Of a DNA stretch of 64,000 nt, positions 12,002 to 22,511 are shown one piece after another (position 1 is the first letter of the stretch; every line of letters starts with the position of its first letter). The position numbers and the translations under genes are program-made. Origin of the DNA: Streptomyces thinghirensis (lineage in GTDB: Bacteria; Actinomycetota; Actinomycetia; Streptomycetales; Streptomycetaceae); contig JAKFGP010000033.1 of assembly GCA_021502835.1 (NCBI GenBank), positions 252,425 through 316,424 of the forward strand. The letters are read 5' to 3'. Under the pieces are notes generated by a model, which saw only the letters and a program-made list of their open reading frames with translations, had not been told where the DNA came from and made no database searches.

Positions 12002-13202
12002 GTGGCAGCACCGCAGAACTACCTCGCAGTCATCAAAGTCATCGGTGTCGGCGGCGGTGGTGTCAATGCCATCAACCGGATGATCGAGGTCGGTCTCAAG
12101 GGCGTCGAGTTCATCGCCATCAACACCGACGCGCAAGCTCTGTTGATGAGCGACGCCGACGTCAAGCTCGACGTCGGCCGCGAACTCACCCGCGGACTCG
12201 GCGCCGGAGCCAACCCGGCCGTCGGCCGCAAGGCCGCCGAGGACCACCGCGAGGAGATCGAGGAGGTCCTCAAGGGGGCCGACATGGTCTTCGTGACAGC
12301 CGGAGGCGGCGGCACCGGCGCCGGCGGCGCGCCCGTCGTGGCCAACATCGCCCGCTCGCTCGGCGCCCTCACCATCGGCGTGGTCACCCGCCCGTTCACC
12401 TTCGAGGGACGGCGCCGGGCCAACCAGGCCGAGGACGGCATCGCCGAGCTCCCGAAAAGGTCGACACCCTCATCGTCATCCCCAACGACCGGCTGCTGTC
12501 CATTTCGGACCGCCAGGTCAGCGTGCTCGACGCGTTCAAGTCCGCCGACCAGGTCCTGCTCTCCGGTGTCCAGGGCATCACCGACCTCATCACCACGCCC
12601 GGCCTGATCAACCTCGACTTCGCCGACGTGAAGTCGGTCATGTCGAGGCCGGTTCGGCCCTCATGGGCATCGGCTCGGCCCGCGGCGACGACCGCCGGTG
12701 GCCGCCGCCGAGATGGCGATCTCCTCGCCGCTGCTGGAGGCGTCCATCGACGGCGCCCGGGGCGTGCTGCTCTCCATCTCCGGCGGCTCCGATCTCGGCC
12801 TGTTCGAGATCAACGAGGCCGCCCAGCTGGTCGGCGAGGCCGCCCACCCGAGGCCAACATCATCTTCGGCGCGGTCATCGACGACGCCCTGGGCGACGAG
12901 GTCCGGGTCACCGTGATCGCGGCCGGCTTCGACGGGGGCCAGCCGCCGTCAAGCAGCGCGACAACGTCCTCGGCTCCTCCACCTCGGGCAAGCGCGAGGA
13001 GCCCACCCCGGCACGGCAGACCGAGAGCCGTCCGTCCTTCGGCTCGCTCGGCAGCGTCAAGCCGAAGGAGGAACCAGAGCCAGCGCCCGCGCAGGAGCCG
13101 GTCAGCGACCTGCCGCCGGTCTCCCCGCCGCCGGTCCCGCCGTCGAGGACCTACTCGGACAGCGCGGCCGAGGAACTGGACGTGCCGGACTTCCTGAAGT
13201 GA
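12002..13202 (+). CDS. ftsZ: Cell division GTPase FtsZ (arm A)
   Basis: Tubulin-like GTPase that forms the Z ring or sporulation ladders. GTG start with [20 protein letters not shown]; nucleotide loops [12 protein letters not shown] and the tubulin signature [14 protein letters not shown] at about 12300-12345; T7 region [12 protein letters not shown] near 12610. The acidic, Pro-rich linker ends in the conserved tail LDVPDFLK, the usual docking peptide for SepF and others. About 150 N-terminal codons are intact; a base is missing near 12455, and indels near 12650, 12705, 12850 and 12950 break the rest. TGA overlaps the pgeF GTG. Confidence 0.93.
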
Positions 13203-13929
13203 TAGGACAGCGCGACGCCGTGAACGGCGCGCACTTCGGCTTCACCGACAGGTGGGGCGGAGTGAGCGCCGTTCCGTACGAGGAGCTCAACCTCGGCGGC
13301 GCGGTCGGCGACGACCCCGGCGCCGTGACGGCTAACCGGGAGGTGGCGGCCAAGTCGCTGGGCGTCGACCCGGCCCGGGTGGTCTGGATGAACCAGGTGC
13401 ACGGGGCCGACGTCGCCGAGGTCGACGGACCCTGGGGGAGACCGCCCGGCCCCGCGGGTCGACGCGGTCGTCACCGCCGAACGCGGCCTCGCCCTCGCCG
13501 TCCTCACCGCCGACTGCGTGCCCGTCCTGCTCGCCGACCCCGTCGCCGGCGTCGCCGCCGCGGCTCACGCGGGCCGGCCCGGCCTGGTCGCCGGGGTCGT
13601 CCCCGCCGCCGTACAGGCCATGACCGCACTCGGCGCGGACCCCGCCCGGATCATCGCCCGCACCGGACCCGCCGTGTGCGGCCGGTGATTATGAGATGCC
13701 CGAGGAGATGCGCGCCGAGGTGGCCGCCGTCGAACCGGCGGCGTACGCGGTGACGAGCTGGGGCACACCGGCGGTCGACGTGGGCGCCGGAGTGCACGCG
13801 CAGCTCGAACGCCTCGGGGTGCGCGACCGGGCGCAGTCGCCGGTGTGCACCCGGGAGTCGAAGGACCACTTCTCGTACCGACGCGACCGCACCACCGGGC
13901 GGCTCGCGGGCTATGTCTGGCTGGACTGA
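13199..13929 (+). CDS. pgeF: PgeF/YfiH laccase-domain protein (arm A)
   Basis: Copy of the gene described at 43390-44119. This arm preserves the start: GTG at 13199 ([20 protein letters not shown]) overlapping the ftsZ TGA. The frame holds to about 13435, is lost through the central metal-binding region, and is recovered from 13696 to the end (GYVWLD, TGA 13927-13929). Confidence 0.85.
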
Positions 13930-13935
13930 TGGGGC

Positions 13936-14642
13936 ATGACGGACCGTGGCAGGAACTCGCCGAGAACCTGGCGAAAGTGGAAGAGGCATCGCCGCGGCGT
14001 GCGAGGCCGCAGGCCGCCGCCGCGACGAGGTGACCCTCATCGTGGTCACCAAGACCTACCCGGCGGACGATGTGCAGATTCTCGAACTCGGTGTGCGTCA
14101 CGTCGCAGAGAACCGCGACCGGGACGCGGCACCCAAGGCCGCCCATGCTCGGATCTGCCGCTTTCGTGGCATTTCGTCGGGCAGTTGCAGACCAACAAGG
14201 TGCGGTCCGTGGTCGGTTACGCGCATGTCGTGCAGTCGGTCGACCGGGCCAGGCTCGTCACGGCCCTGTCGAAGGAGGCCGTGCGGGCCGGGCGCGAGGT
14301 GGGCTGCCCTCCTCCAGGTCGCGCTCGACGCAGGGGAGAACGCGCGTGACCGCGTGGCGCCTCGCCCGCGGAATCGAGAGTTGGCCGACCTGGTCGCCCG
14401 GTCGAGGGGCTGCGGCTCGACGGACTGATGACCGTGGCCCCGCTCACCGGCGAGTACGCGGGACGCCAAGAGGCGGCGTTCGAGCACCTCATGGATTTGT
14501 CGACCTACGTGCGCCGAGCCCATCCGGCTGCGAACATGGTCTCCGCAGGGATGAGTGCGGACCTCGAACAGGCCGTGGCCGCCGGGCGACACATGTGCGC
14601 GTCGGTACTGCGGTACTCGGAGTCCGACCCAGGCTCGGGTAA
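13936..14642 (+). CDS. yggS: YggS-family PLP-binding protein (arm A)
   Basis: Copy of the gene described at 42666-43383. ATG at 13936 follows pgeF by 6 bp. Indels near 13950, 13985, 14085 and 14305 break the frame. The correct C-terminus (ATHVRVGTAVLGVRPRLG, TAA 14640-14642) is visible in this arm but not in arm B. Confidence 0.8.
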
Positions 14643-14771
14643 CGTCGCCAAGAAGTCGGACCACAGCAGAAAATATGGTCATTACCGCCGAAGGCGGACT
14701 GCAATGACCTCGTGGATCGCAGGCAATTGGCAGTCGTCGGCCGATCCACCACAGAGCGGAGGACTCAGAGC

Positions 14772-15411
14772 ATGGCCGGCGCGATGCGCAAGATGGCGGT
14801 CTACCTCGGCCTCCTGGAGGACGATGGGTACGACGGCCGGGGGTTCGACCCCATGACGACTTCGAACCGGAACTGGACCCGGAGCCCGAGCGGGACCACC
14901 GGCGGCACGAACCGGCGCACCAGTCGCATGGTTCGCATCAGCCTCTAAGGGACGAAGAGGTACGAGTCGTACAACCGCCCGCCCGCGCGAGCCGGTGCCC
15001 CGGGACGCTTCGCCCGCGGCGGAATCGGGTCGCCCGGCGCGGTATCGCGCCCGTGGCATCCATCACACAAGAACGCGCAAGCCTGGAAAGAGCGCACCGG
15101 TCATCATGCCCAAGGTCGTGTCCGAACGAGAGCCCTACCGGATCACCACGCTTCACCCCCGGACCTACAGCGAGGCCCGTACCATCGGGGAACACTTCCG
15201 TGAGGGTACGCCGGTGATCATGAATCTCACTGAGATGGATGACACAGATGCGAAGCGACTTGTCGACTTTGCAGCCGGTTTGGTGTTTGGTCTTCACGGC
15301 AGTATCGAGCGGGTGACGCAGAAGGTGTTCCTGCTGTCTCCTGCTAACGTCGATGTCACGGCGGAGGACAAGGCCCGCATCGCAGAGGGCGGGTTCTTCA
15401 ACCAGAGCTGA
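14772..15411 (+). CDS. sepF: SepF, FtsZ membrane anchor (arm A)
   Basis: Links FtsZ filaments to the membrane in actinobacteria, which lack FtsA. The N-terminus [14 protein letters not shown] is the amphipathic membrane-binding segment and a GGAGG site lies at 14759-14763. An acidic, disordered linker follows ([13 protein letters not shown] in the repaired frame), then the compact SepF domain from about 15105 ([20 protein letters not shown] ... [12 protein letters not shown] ... [15 protein letters not shown]), ending GGFFNQS. The folded domain (14995-15411) is intact here; indels near 14855 and 14960 disturb the linker. Expected length is ~213 aa. Confidence 0.9.
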
Positions 15412-15489
15412 GACGCACCACCGGTACAGAGCAAGAACGCGGATCCGACAACGGGTCCGGAGATGGTCAGGGAGAGGGAAGCACAGGTC

Positions 15490-15774
15490 ATGAGCGTGGT
15501 CCTGGATGTCGTCTACACCGCGCTGATGTGCTTCCTCATCGTGCTCATCTTCCGGTTGGTCATGGACTACGTCTTCCAGTTCGCCCGCTCGTGGCAACCC
15601 GGCAAGGCGATGGTGGTCGTTCTGGAGGCCACCTACACTGTCACCGATCCACCGTTGAAGCTTCTGCGGCGGTTCATTCCGCCGCTGCGTCTCGGGGGCG
15701 TGGCGCTCGACCTGTCCTTCTTCGTACTGATGATCATCGTCCACATCCTGATCTCGATCGTGAGCCGGCTGTGA
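15490..15774 (+). CDS. ylmG: YlmG/YggT membrane protein (arm A)
   Basis: Intact 94-residue membrane protein of the YggT family, usually encoded beside sepF and divIVA. Two hydrophobic helices are visible (about residues 3-25, VVLDVVYTALMCFLIVLIF, and 70-92, LSFFVLMIIVHILISIV), separated by the family pattern DPPLKLLRRFIPPLRLGG. The molecular role is unclear; in other bacteria and plastids it affects division-site or nucleoid organisation. Starts at ATG 15490. It is identical in length to the arm B copy, differing at very few residues (for example T or I at position 14). Confidence 0.9.
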   Translation: MSVVLDVVYTALMCFLIVLIFRLVMDYVFQFARSWQPGKAMVVVLEATYTVTDPPLKLLRRFIPPLRLGGVALDLSFFVLMIIVHILISIVSRL

Positions 15775-15829
15775 TCGATGTGAGAGATTCGGGCTTGCCG
15801 AATGCCGACGACAACGTTGAGGTGAAGAG

Positions 15830-17026
15830 ATGCCGTTGACCCCCGAGGACGTGCGGAACAAGCAGTTCACGACCGTCCGCCTCCGAGAAGGCTATGACGA
15901 GGACGAGGTCGATGCCTTCCTCGACGAGGTCGAAGCCGAACTGACCCGACTGCTCCGCGAGAACGAGGACCTGCGCGCCAAACTGGCCGCGGCGACGCGC
16001 GCGGCTGCGCAGAATCGGCAGAACATGCGCAAAGCCCCCGGAACCGCCGCAGGACCAGCAGCAACAACAGCAGCAGCACCAGCAGCAGCAGCACCAGCAG
16101 CAGCACCCTCAGCAGGGGGCATGCCGCAGCAGGGCATGCGAGGTCCCGGCGCTCCGGTGCCCGCCGGCATATCGGGCCCGCCGCAGCAGCAGAGTGGGTG
16201 GCCCCATGGGTGGCCCGCCCCAGCTGCCCAGCGGTGCTCCGCAGCTGCCCGCCGGTCCCGGCGGGCAGGGTGGCCCGCAGGGTCCCGGCCCGATGGGTCA
16301 GGTCCCGGGCCGATGGGCTAGGGTGGCCACGGCCCGATGCAGGCCAGATGGGCTCTGGTCCGATGGGTGGCCCCATGGGCGGCCCGCAGGGTCCCAGTGG
16401 CCCCGGCATCCCCGATCAGGGCGGCCCCGGCGGCGACAGCGCCGCCCGTGTCCTCTCGCTGGCCCAGCAGACCGCCGACCAGGCGATCGCCGAGGCTCGT
16501 TCCGAGGCCAACAAGATCGTCGGCGAGGCGCGTTCGCGTGCCGAGGGTCTGGAGCGGGACGCCCGTGCCAAGGCCGACGCCCTGGAGCGGGACGCGCAGG
16601 AGAAGCACCGCGTCGCGATGGGCTCCCTGGGTCCGCCCGCGCCACGCTGGAGCGCAAGGTCGAGGACCTGCGCGGCTTCGAGCGCGAGTACCGGACGCGG
16701 CTGAAGTCGTACCGAGTCGCAGCTGCGTCAAGCTGGAGACCCAGGCGGACGACTCGCTCGCCCCGCGGCGTACGCCCGCCACGGCGCCCCTGCCGCCGCC
16801 CCCGGCGCCCTCGATGGCTCCGGCCGGCGCGAGTGCGCCGTCGTACGGCGGCAACCAGTCGATGGGCAGCGGACCGAGCCGGAACGGTCCGTCCTACGGC
16901 GGTCAGCAGCAGATGTCGCCGGCGATGACCCAGCCGATGGCTCCGGTCCGGCCGCAGGGGCCGTCGCCGATGGGACAGGCGCCCTCGCCGATGCGCGGGT
17001 TCCTGATCGACGAGGACGACAACTGA
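15830..17026 (+). CDS. divIVA: DivIVA polar growth protein (arm A)
   Basis: Copy of the gene described at 40281-41476. The N-terminal domain ([20 protein letters not shown]) is intact to about residue 70. From 16040 the Gln-rich and Gly-Pro-Met regions are scrambled by several indels, and the coiled-coil part is readable in pieces (16440-16630). The C-terminal peptide GFLIDEDDN returns at 16995-17026. Confidence 0.87.
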
Positions 17027-17063
17027 CGAACGGTAGTACGGCGTAGCCGTCGGCAAACGTTCA

Positions 17064-17102
17064 GGGCGGGCCCCGGGTTTCTGACCCGGGGCCCGCCCTT
17101 TG
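17064..17102 (+). terminator. divIVA transcription terminator (arm A)
   Basis: Near-perfect GC hairpin, GGGCGGGCCCCGGG then a 7-nt loop and its complement, followed by TTT, 38 bp after the divIVA stop. The layout fits an intrinsic terminator. Confidence 0.8.
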
Positions 17103-17198
17103 TCGTGCGCGGTGTCGGGTGCGGGGCGTCGGTGGCCGGGGTGGGGGTGCGCGGCCCGTCTCCGGCGGGGTGCAGCCCGCAACTGCGGTGGATGACGA

Positions 17199-17230
17199 GA
17201 GGCCCGGTCTCCTCCAGGAGACCGGGCCCT
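17199..17230 (-). terminator. ileS transcription terminator (arm A)
   Basis: Inverted repeat GGCCCGGTCTCCT / AGGAGACCGGGCC with a 2-nt loop, just beyond the ileS stop and between the convergent ileS and divIVA genes. Probably works for ileS and perhaps both ways. Confidence 0.7.
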
Positions 17231-17239
17231 CGCGGTCAG

Positions 17240-20200
17240 CTACTGCTTGCGCAGGCGGAACGTCAGGGACAAAAAGCCCTCGTCCGTGAACGGCTCCCCG
17301 TCCGCGTCGTCCGCCTCACCCTGCGCGAAGTCCGTCGCCAGGACCTCGTCGGCGATCAGACCGCTGTGCTCGGTCAGGGCGGCGACCGTGGCCTCGTCCG
17401 TGGCCGTCCACCGCAGCGCGATCCGGTCGGCGACGTCGAGGCCGCTGTTCTGCGGGCCTCCTGGATCAGGCGGATCGCGTCCCGGGCGAGACCGGCCCGG
17501 CGCAAATTCCTCCGTGATCTCCAAGGTCCAGCGCCACCGTCGCGCCCGAGTCCGGAGGCGACCGACCAGCCCTCGCGCGGCGTCTCCGTGATGATCACCT
17601 CGTCGGGGGCGAGGGCGACCGTCTCGCCGTCGACCTCCACCGACGCAGTGCCCTCGCGCAGGGCGAGGGAGAGCGCCGCGGCGTCCGTGTTCGCGACGGC
17701 CTTCGCCACGTCCTGGACGCGCTTGCCGAACCGCTTGCCCAGCGCACGGAAGTTGGCCTTCGCCGTCGTGTCGACCAGGCTGCCGCCGACCTCGCTCAGC
17801 GACGCGAGCGACTCGACGTTCAGCTCCTCGGTGATCTGCGAGTGCAGCTCGGGGAGAGGGTGTCGAAGCCCGACACGGCGATCAGCGCGCGGCTGAGCGG
17901 CTGGCGGGTCTTGACGCCCGACTCCGCGCGTGTGGCACGGCCCAGTTCGACCAGCGGCGGACCAGCACCATCTGCTTCGACAGCTCCGGGTCGATCGCCG
18001 ACAGGTCAGCCTCCGGCCACGAGGAGAGGTGCACCGACTCGGGGGCGCCAGGGTGACCGGCACGACCAGGTCCTGCCAGACCCGCTCGGTGATGAACGGG
18101 GTCAGCGGGGCCATGAGCTTGGTGACCGTCTCGACGACCTCGTGCAGCGTGCGCAGTGCCGCCTTGTCGCCCTGCCAGAAGCGGCGGCGGGAGCGGCGTA
18201 CGTACCAGTTGGACAGGTCGTCGACGAACGCGGACAGCAGCTTGCGCGGCGCGCTGGGTGTCGTAGGCGTCCAGGGCCTGCGTGACCTGGTCGGTGAGCG
18301 CATGCAGCTCGGAGAGCAGCCAGCGGTCCAGGACCGGGCGGTCGGCGGGCGCCGGGTCGGCCTCGCTCGGGGACCAGCCCGTGGTGCGGGCGTACAGGGC
18401 CTGGAAGGCGACCGTGTTCCAGTAGGTGAGGAGCGTCTTGCGGACGACCTCCTGGATGGTGCCGTGACCGACCCGCCGGGCCGCCCACGGGGAGCCGCCG
18501 GCCGCCATGAACCAGCGGACCGCGTCCGCGCCGTGCCGGTCCATGAGCGGGACCGGGTCCAGGGTGTTGCCCAGGTGCTTGGACATCTTGCGGCCGTCCT
18601 CGGCGAGGATGCGGCCGAGGCAGACGACGTTCGTAACTCGACTTGTCGAAGACCAGGTGCCGACCGCCATCAGCGTGTAGAACCAGCCGCGGGTCTGGTC
18701 GATGGCCTCGCAGATGAACTGCGCCGGGTACCGGCTCTCGAACAACTCCTTGTTCTTGTGCGGGTAGCCCCACTGCGCGAACGGCATCGAGCCCGAGTCG
18801 TACCAGGCGTCGATGACCTCCGGAACGCGCGTGGCGGTCTTGCCGCACCCGTCCTGCGGGCACGCGAAGGTGACCTCGTCGATGTACGGGCGGTGCGGGT
18901 CCAGCGCGGACTGGTCGGTGCCGGTCGCTCGGTCAGTTCGGCGCAGGGAGCCCGCCACCGTGAGGTGGTCGTCCTCGCTAGCGCCAGATGGGCAGCGGGG
19001 TGCCCCCAGTAGCGGTTGCGGGAGAGCGCCCAGTCGATGTTGTTGTTCAGCCAGTCGCCGTACCGGCCGTGCTTGACCGAGTCCGGGAACCAGTTGGTCT
19101 TCTCGTTCTCCTGGAGGAGACGGTCCTTGACGGCCGTGGTGCGGATGTACCAGGACGGCTGCGCGTAGTACAGCAGCGCGGTGTGGCAGCGCCAGCAGTG
19201 CGGGTAGCTGTGCTCGTACGGGATGTGCTTGAAGAGCAGGCCCCTGGTGTCCAGGTCCTCCGTCAGCTGCTCGTCGGCCTTCTTGAAGAAGACACCGCCG
19301 ACCAGCGGGAGGCCCTCCTCGAAGGTGCCGTCCGGACGGACCGGGTTGACCACGGGCAGGCCGTAGGCGCGGCAGACCTTGAGGTCGTCCTCACCGAAGG
19401 CGGGGGACTGGTGGACGAGGCCGGTGCCGTCCTCGGTGGTGACGTAGTCGGCGTTCACCACGTAGTGCGCGGGCTCGGGGAACTCCACCAGCTCGAAGGG
19501 GCGCTGGTACGTCCAGCGCTCCATCTCGGCGCCGGTGAAGGTCTGGCCGGTGGTCTCCCAGCCCTCGCCGAGGGCCTTGCCGACCAGCGGCTCGGCGACG
19601 ACGAGCTTCTCCGTACCTTCCGGGCCCTTCGTGGCGACGACGTAGGTGACCTCGGGGTGGGCGGCGACCGCCGTGTTGGACACCAGGGTCCAGGGCGTGG
19701 TCGTCCAGATCAGGAGCGGGCCTCGCCGGCCAGCGGGCCGGAGGTCAGCGGAAGCGCACGAAGACGGACGGGTCGACGACCGTCTCGTAGCCCTGCGCCA
19801 GCTCGTGGTCGGACAGGCCGGTGCCGCAGCGGGGGCACCAGGGGGCGACGCGGTGGTCCTGGACCAGCAGGCCCTTGTCGAAGATCTCCTTCAGCGACCA
19901 CCAGACGGACTCGATGTACTCGGGGTCCATCGTGCGGTACGGGTCCTGGAGGTCGGCCCAGTAACCCATGCGGGTCGTGAGCTCCTCGAAGGCGTCGGTG
20001 TGGCGGGTCACCGATTCGCGGCACTTGGCGTTGAACTCGGCGATGCCGTACGCCTCGATGTCCTGCTTGCCGGAGAAGCCCAGCTCCTTCTCCACCGCCA
20101 GCTCGACCGGCAGGCCGTGGCAGTCCCAGCCGGCCTTGCGGCCCACGTGGTATCCGCGCATGGTGCGGAAACGGGGGAAGACGTCCTTGAAGACGCGGGC

Positions 20201-20395
20201 CTCGATGTGGTGGGCGCCCGGCATGCCGTTCGCGGTGGGCGGGCCCTCGTAGAACACCCACTCGGGGCGGCCCTCGGACTGCTCCAGGCTCTTGGCGAAG
20301 ATCTTCTGCTCGCGCCAGAAGTCGAGCACCGCGTGTTCGAGCGCGGGCAGGTCGACCTGGGCGGGCACCTGGCGGTACTGCGGCTGCGTATTCAA
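17240..20395 (-). CDS. ileS: Isoleucyl-tRNA synthetase IleS (arm A)
   Basis: Charges tRNA-Ile in the cytoplasm and edits misactivated valine. The TTG start (20393-20395, [16 protein letters not shown]) lies 7 nt after GGAGG in the T-box sequestrator; I chose it because the leader hides exactly this site. Signature 1 appears as [16 protein letters not shown] and signature 2 as GRKMSKHLGN near 18560-18600. The CP1 editing region and zinc-type cysteines are present, and the C-terminal part ends LTFRLRKQ. Expected length is ~1047 aa. Long runs are intact (20395 to ~19745, 19683 to ~18980, 18950 to ~18650), interrupted by one-base indels near 19740, 18970, 18930, 18640, 18250, 18050, 17930 and 17455. 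Confidence 0.93.
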
Positions 20396-20610
20396 CGAGC
20401 TTCCTCCGGCGGACGTGCTGCCTTCCGTCGGAGGGACGAGAGCCGTGCTCCGCGGTACCACCCTCCTTGGCTCCCCGGTGCGTCGTGTGCGCCGATGAGC
20501 CCCCTCATTGGGGTCGCGAGCCGGTTCTACTCGCCGTGACCTCTCCGTCACGGCTTTCTTCCGGCGGCTCCGGGGTGATCTTCACGTCGCGCTCGCCCCC
20601 GGGCTCACAC
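20396..20610 (-). promoter_or_regulatory. ileS translational T-box leader (arm A)
   Basis: Minus-strand leader of ileS. The T-box core AGGGTGGTACCGCGG lies at 20450-20464, read on the minus strand. Just downstream CCTCCGACGGA can pair with TCCGCCGGAGG, which holds the ileS ribosome site. See the arm B copy (36716-36928) for the full description. Confidence 0.88.
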
Positions 20611-20987
20611 CGTCCCCGGGTCGCTCTGGGCCGCTTACGCCGCTACTCGTCCCCATCCACGCTTTCGCTGCGCCCAGTGTACGGCGCCGAGCGGACAGCG
20701 GCCGACCGGGGACTTGGCGCCGGGTGGTGCGGGGGTGCCGTACGGCCTCCCTCGCGGTCCGGCGTGACCCGAATGCCGCGGCCGGGCATTCGGCTCCCGG
20801 CGGGCCCGGCAGGGGCCCGCCCGGCGGATTACCGGGCGGGGAGCTGGGCACAACGCATGCATGCTCGCCGCGCGGCGCACGGTGGGCGGGCGAATCGGGC
20901 GGCGTGCCCCGTTGCCGCGGGGCCCAAGTCGATTTATCGTCCCAGCACGATTGCGCGCAAGATCACAATATGTGAAGGGGCCGCGCC
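20611..20987. promoter_or_regulatory. Divergent intergenic region, ileS / dksA-like gene (arm A)
   Basis: About 380 nt without a gene between two divergent transcripts. It holds two perfect inverted repeats: CCGAATGCC / GGCATTCGG at 20769-20793 (7-nt loop) and GGCGGGCCC / GGGCCCGCC at 20799-20821. Both recur in arm B. They could be an operator and a hairpin for the dksA-like gene. On the minus strand a TACACT box near 20675 might be the ileS -10 element; this is weak. Confidence 0.5.
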
Positions 20988-21752
20988 ATGGTGGCGAAGA
21001 AGACCGCCGTAGAGCAGTCGGAGGCGACTGAGAAGAAGTCCGCTGCCAAGAAGACGACGGCCGCGAAGAAGAGCACCGAAGACAAGAGCACCACCGCGAA
21101 GAAGGCCGCGCCAAGAAGTCCGCGGCGAAGAAGACCGCGGCTCGAAGGGCACAGCCAAGAAGACCGCCGCGAAGAAGACCGCCGCGAGGAAGACCGCGGC
21201 CAAGAAGAGCACGGCGAAGAAGAGCACGGCCAAGAAAGGGGGCGCGGCCGAGGCCGCGGAGCAGACGGGAGCCACGACGGTGGTTGCGAAGAAGACTCCT
21301 GGCACGGCCACGGCGGCCAGACCGCCGTTCCCAAACCCGCGGCGCGCCGGACCCCGGCGACCTCGCGGTACGCCCCGGCGAGGAACCCTGGACCCCGCAA
21401 GAGGTCGAGGAGGCGCGCGAGGGAGCTGCAGTCCGAGGCCGACCGGCTGCGCACCGAGATCGACTCCTCGGGGCGGTCGCTGCAGGGCATGATGCGGGAC
21501 TCCGGGGACGGCGCCGGCGACGACGAGGCGGACACCGGCAACAAGAACATCACACGCGAGCACGAACTGGCGCTGGCCGCCACCGCGCGTGAGGTGCTCA
21601 CCCAGACCGAGCGCGCCCTGGAACGCCTGGACGCGGGCACCTACGGCCTGTGCGAGAACTGCGGCAACCCCATCGGCAAGGCGCGCATGCAGGCCTTCCC
21701 GAGGGCCACGCTGTGCGTCGAGTGCAAGCAGAAGCAGGAACGACGGTACTGA
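20988..21752 (+). CDS. DksA/TraR-type zinc-finger protein with Lys/Ala-rich N-terminus (arm A)
   Basis: ATG at 20988. The first ~100 residues are a histone-H1-like tail of AKK repeats (KKSAAKKTTAAKKSTEDKST); then comes a DksA/TraR domain with a coiled coil (ELQSEADRLRTEIDSSGRSL ... LALAATAREVLTQTERALER). A four-cysteine zinc finger C-E-N-C ... C-V-E-C lies near the end (21650-21730), finishing KQKQERRY. DksA-like proteins bind RNA polymerase with or without ppGpp; the basic tail suggests nucleic-acid binding (inference). Indels in the repeat region (about 21110-21420) break the frame, but the C-terminal 90 residues are intact. Total about 250 aa. It lies 68 bp upstream of lspA, same strand. 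Confidence 0.8.
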   Translation: MVAKKTAVEQSEATEKKSAAKKTTAAKKSTEDKSTTAKKAAPRSPRRRRPRLEGHSQEDRREEDRREEDRGQEEHGEEEHGQERGRGRGRGADGSHDGGCEEDSWHGHGGQTAVPKPAARRTPATSRYAPARNPGPRKRSRRRARELQSEADRLRTEIDSSGRSLQGMMRDSGDGAGDDEADTGNKNITREHELALAATAREVLTQTERALERLDAGTYGLCENCGNPIGKARMQAFPRATLCVECKQKQERRY

Positions 21753-21820
21753 TCAGCCGCCGGGACGGAAGGCGTGCCGTACCCTCGTCCTCAGTCAGGT
21801 ACCTAGGCTGAGGGACTCAC

Positions 21821-22416
21821 GTGGCAGAGGCGGAGCGCATCATCGGTACGCCGGACACCCCGGACGCGGCGGGGGACGGGCAGGAGCGGCCCGACGCCGA
21901 GCAGGAGCAGCCCCCGGGGCGCCCCCGGGGCAAGCGGCGTATCGCCGTGCTGTTCGCGGTGGCCGCGTTCGCGTACGCCCTCGACCTGGTCAGCAAGATG
22001 ATCGTGGTCGCCAAGCTGGAGCACCAGGAGCCCATCGAGATCGTCGGGGACTGGCTGCGGTTCGTGGCGATCCGCAACGCGGGCGCGGCCTTCGGCTTCG
22101 GCGAGCCCTTCACCGTGATCTTCACGGTGATCGCGGTAACCGTCATCGTCGTGATCGCCCGCCTCGCGCGCAAGCTCCACAGCCTGCCGTGGGCGATCGC
22201 GCTCGGCATGCTGCTCGGCGGCGCCCTCGGCAACCTCACCGACCGGATCTTCCGTGCGCCCGGTGTCTTGGAGGGCGCGGTCGTGGACTTCATCGCGCCC
22301 AAGCACTTCGCCGTCTTCAACCTCGCCGACTCGGCGATCATCTGCAGGCGGCATCCTGATCGTCATCCTCTCCTTCCGGGGTCTCGACCCGGACGGGAGC
22401 GTCCCACAAGGACTGA
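21821..22416 (+). CDS. lspA: Lipoprotein signal peptidase LspA (arm A)
   Basis: Membrane aspartyl protease that removes signal peptides from prolipoproteins after lipidation. GTG start ([15 protein letters not shown]); a disordered acidic N-terminal extension of ~40 residues, then four helices. Family blocks seen: [34 protein letters not shown] and FNLADSAI; the Asp residues of VVDFI and FNLADS are the expected catalytic pair. Length ~198 aa. Only one extra base near 22345 (ICRRH instead of ICGG) breaks the last 20 codons; arm B shows the true end, [15 protein letters not shown]. It lies between the dksA-like gene and rluD. Confidence 0.92.
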
Positions 22417-22460
22417 CCGTCCACGGTGGCCGACCGTCCACAATGGCCGGACCGTCCACG
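22394..22460 (+). repeat. GACCGTCCAC short tandem repeats (arm A)
   Basis: The unit GACCGTCCAC plus a 6-7 nt variable part occurs about four times, starting inside the last codons of lspA and running into the lspA-rluD gap (first unit altered in this arm). The same set lies at 34868-34936 in arm B. No function is known to me. Confidence 0.7.
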
Positions 22461-22511
22461 GGGACCGGGCGCGCGATCGGGAGTGTCCGGCCCGTCCGGC
22501 ATGCTCGACGG

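Noticed and set aside
16030..16130. CRISPR-like or microsatellite array (CAG repeats)
   Set aside because: It is the Gln-coding tract of divIVA, with no spacers or leader.
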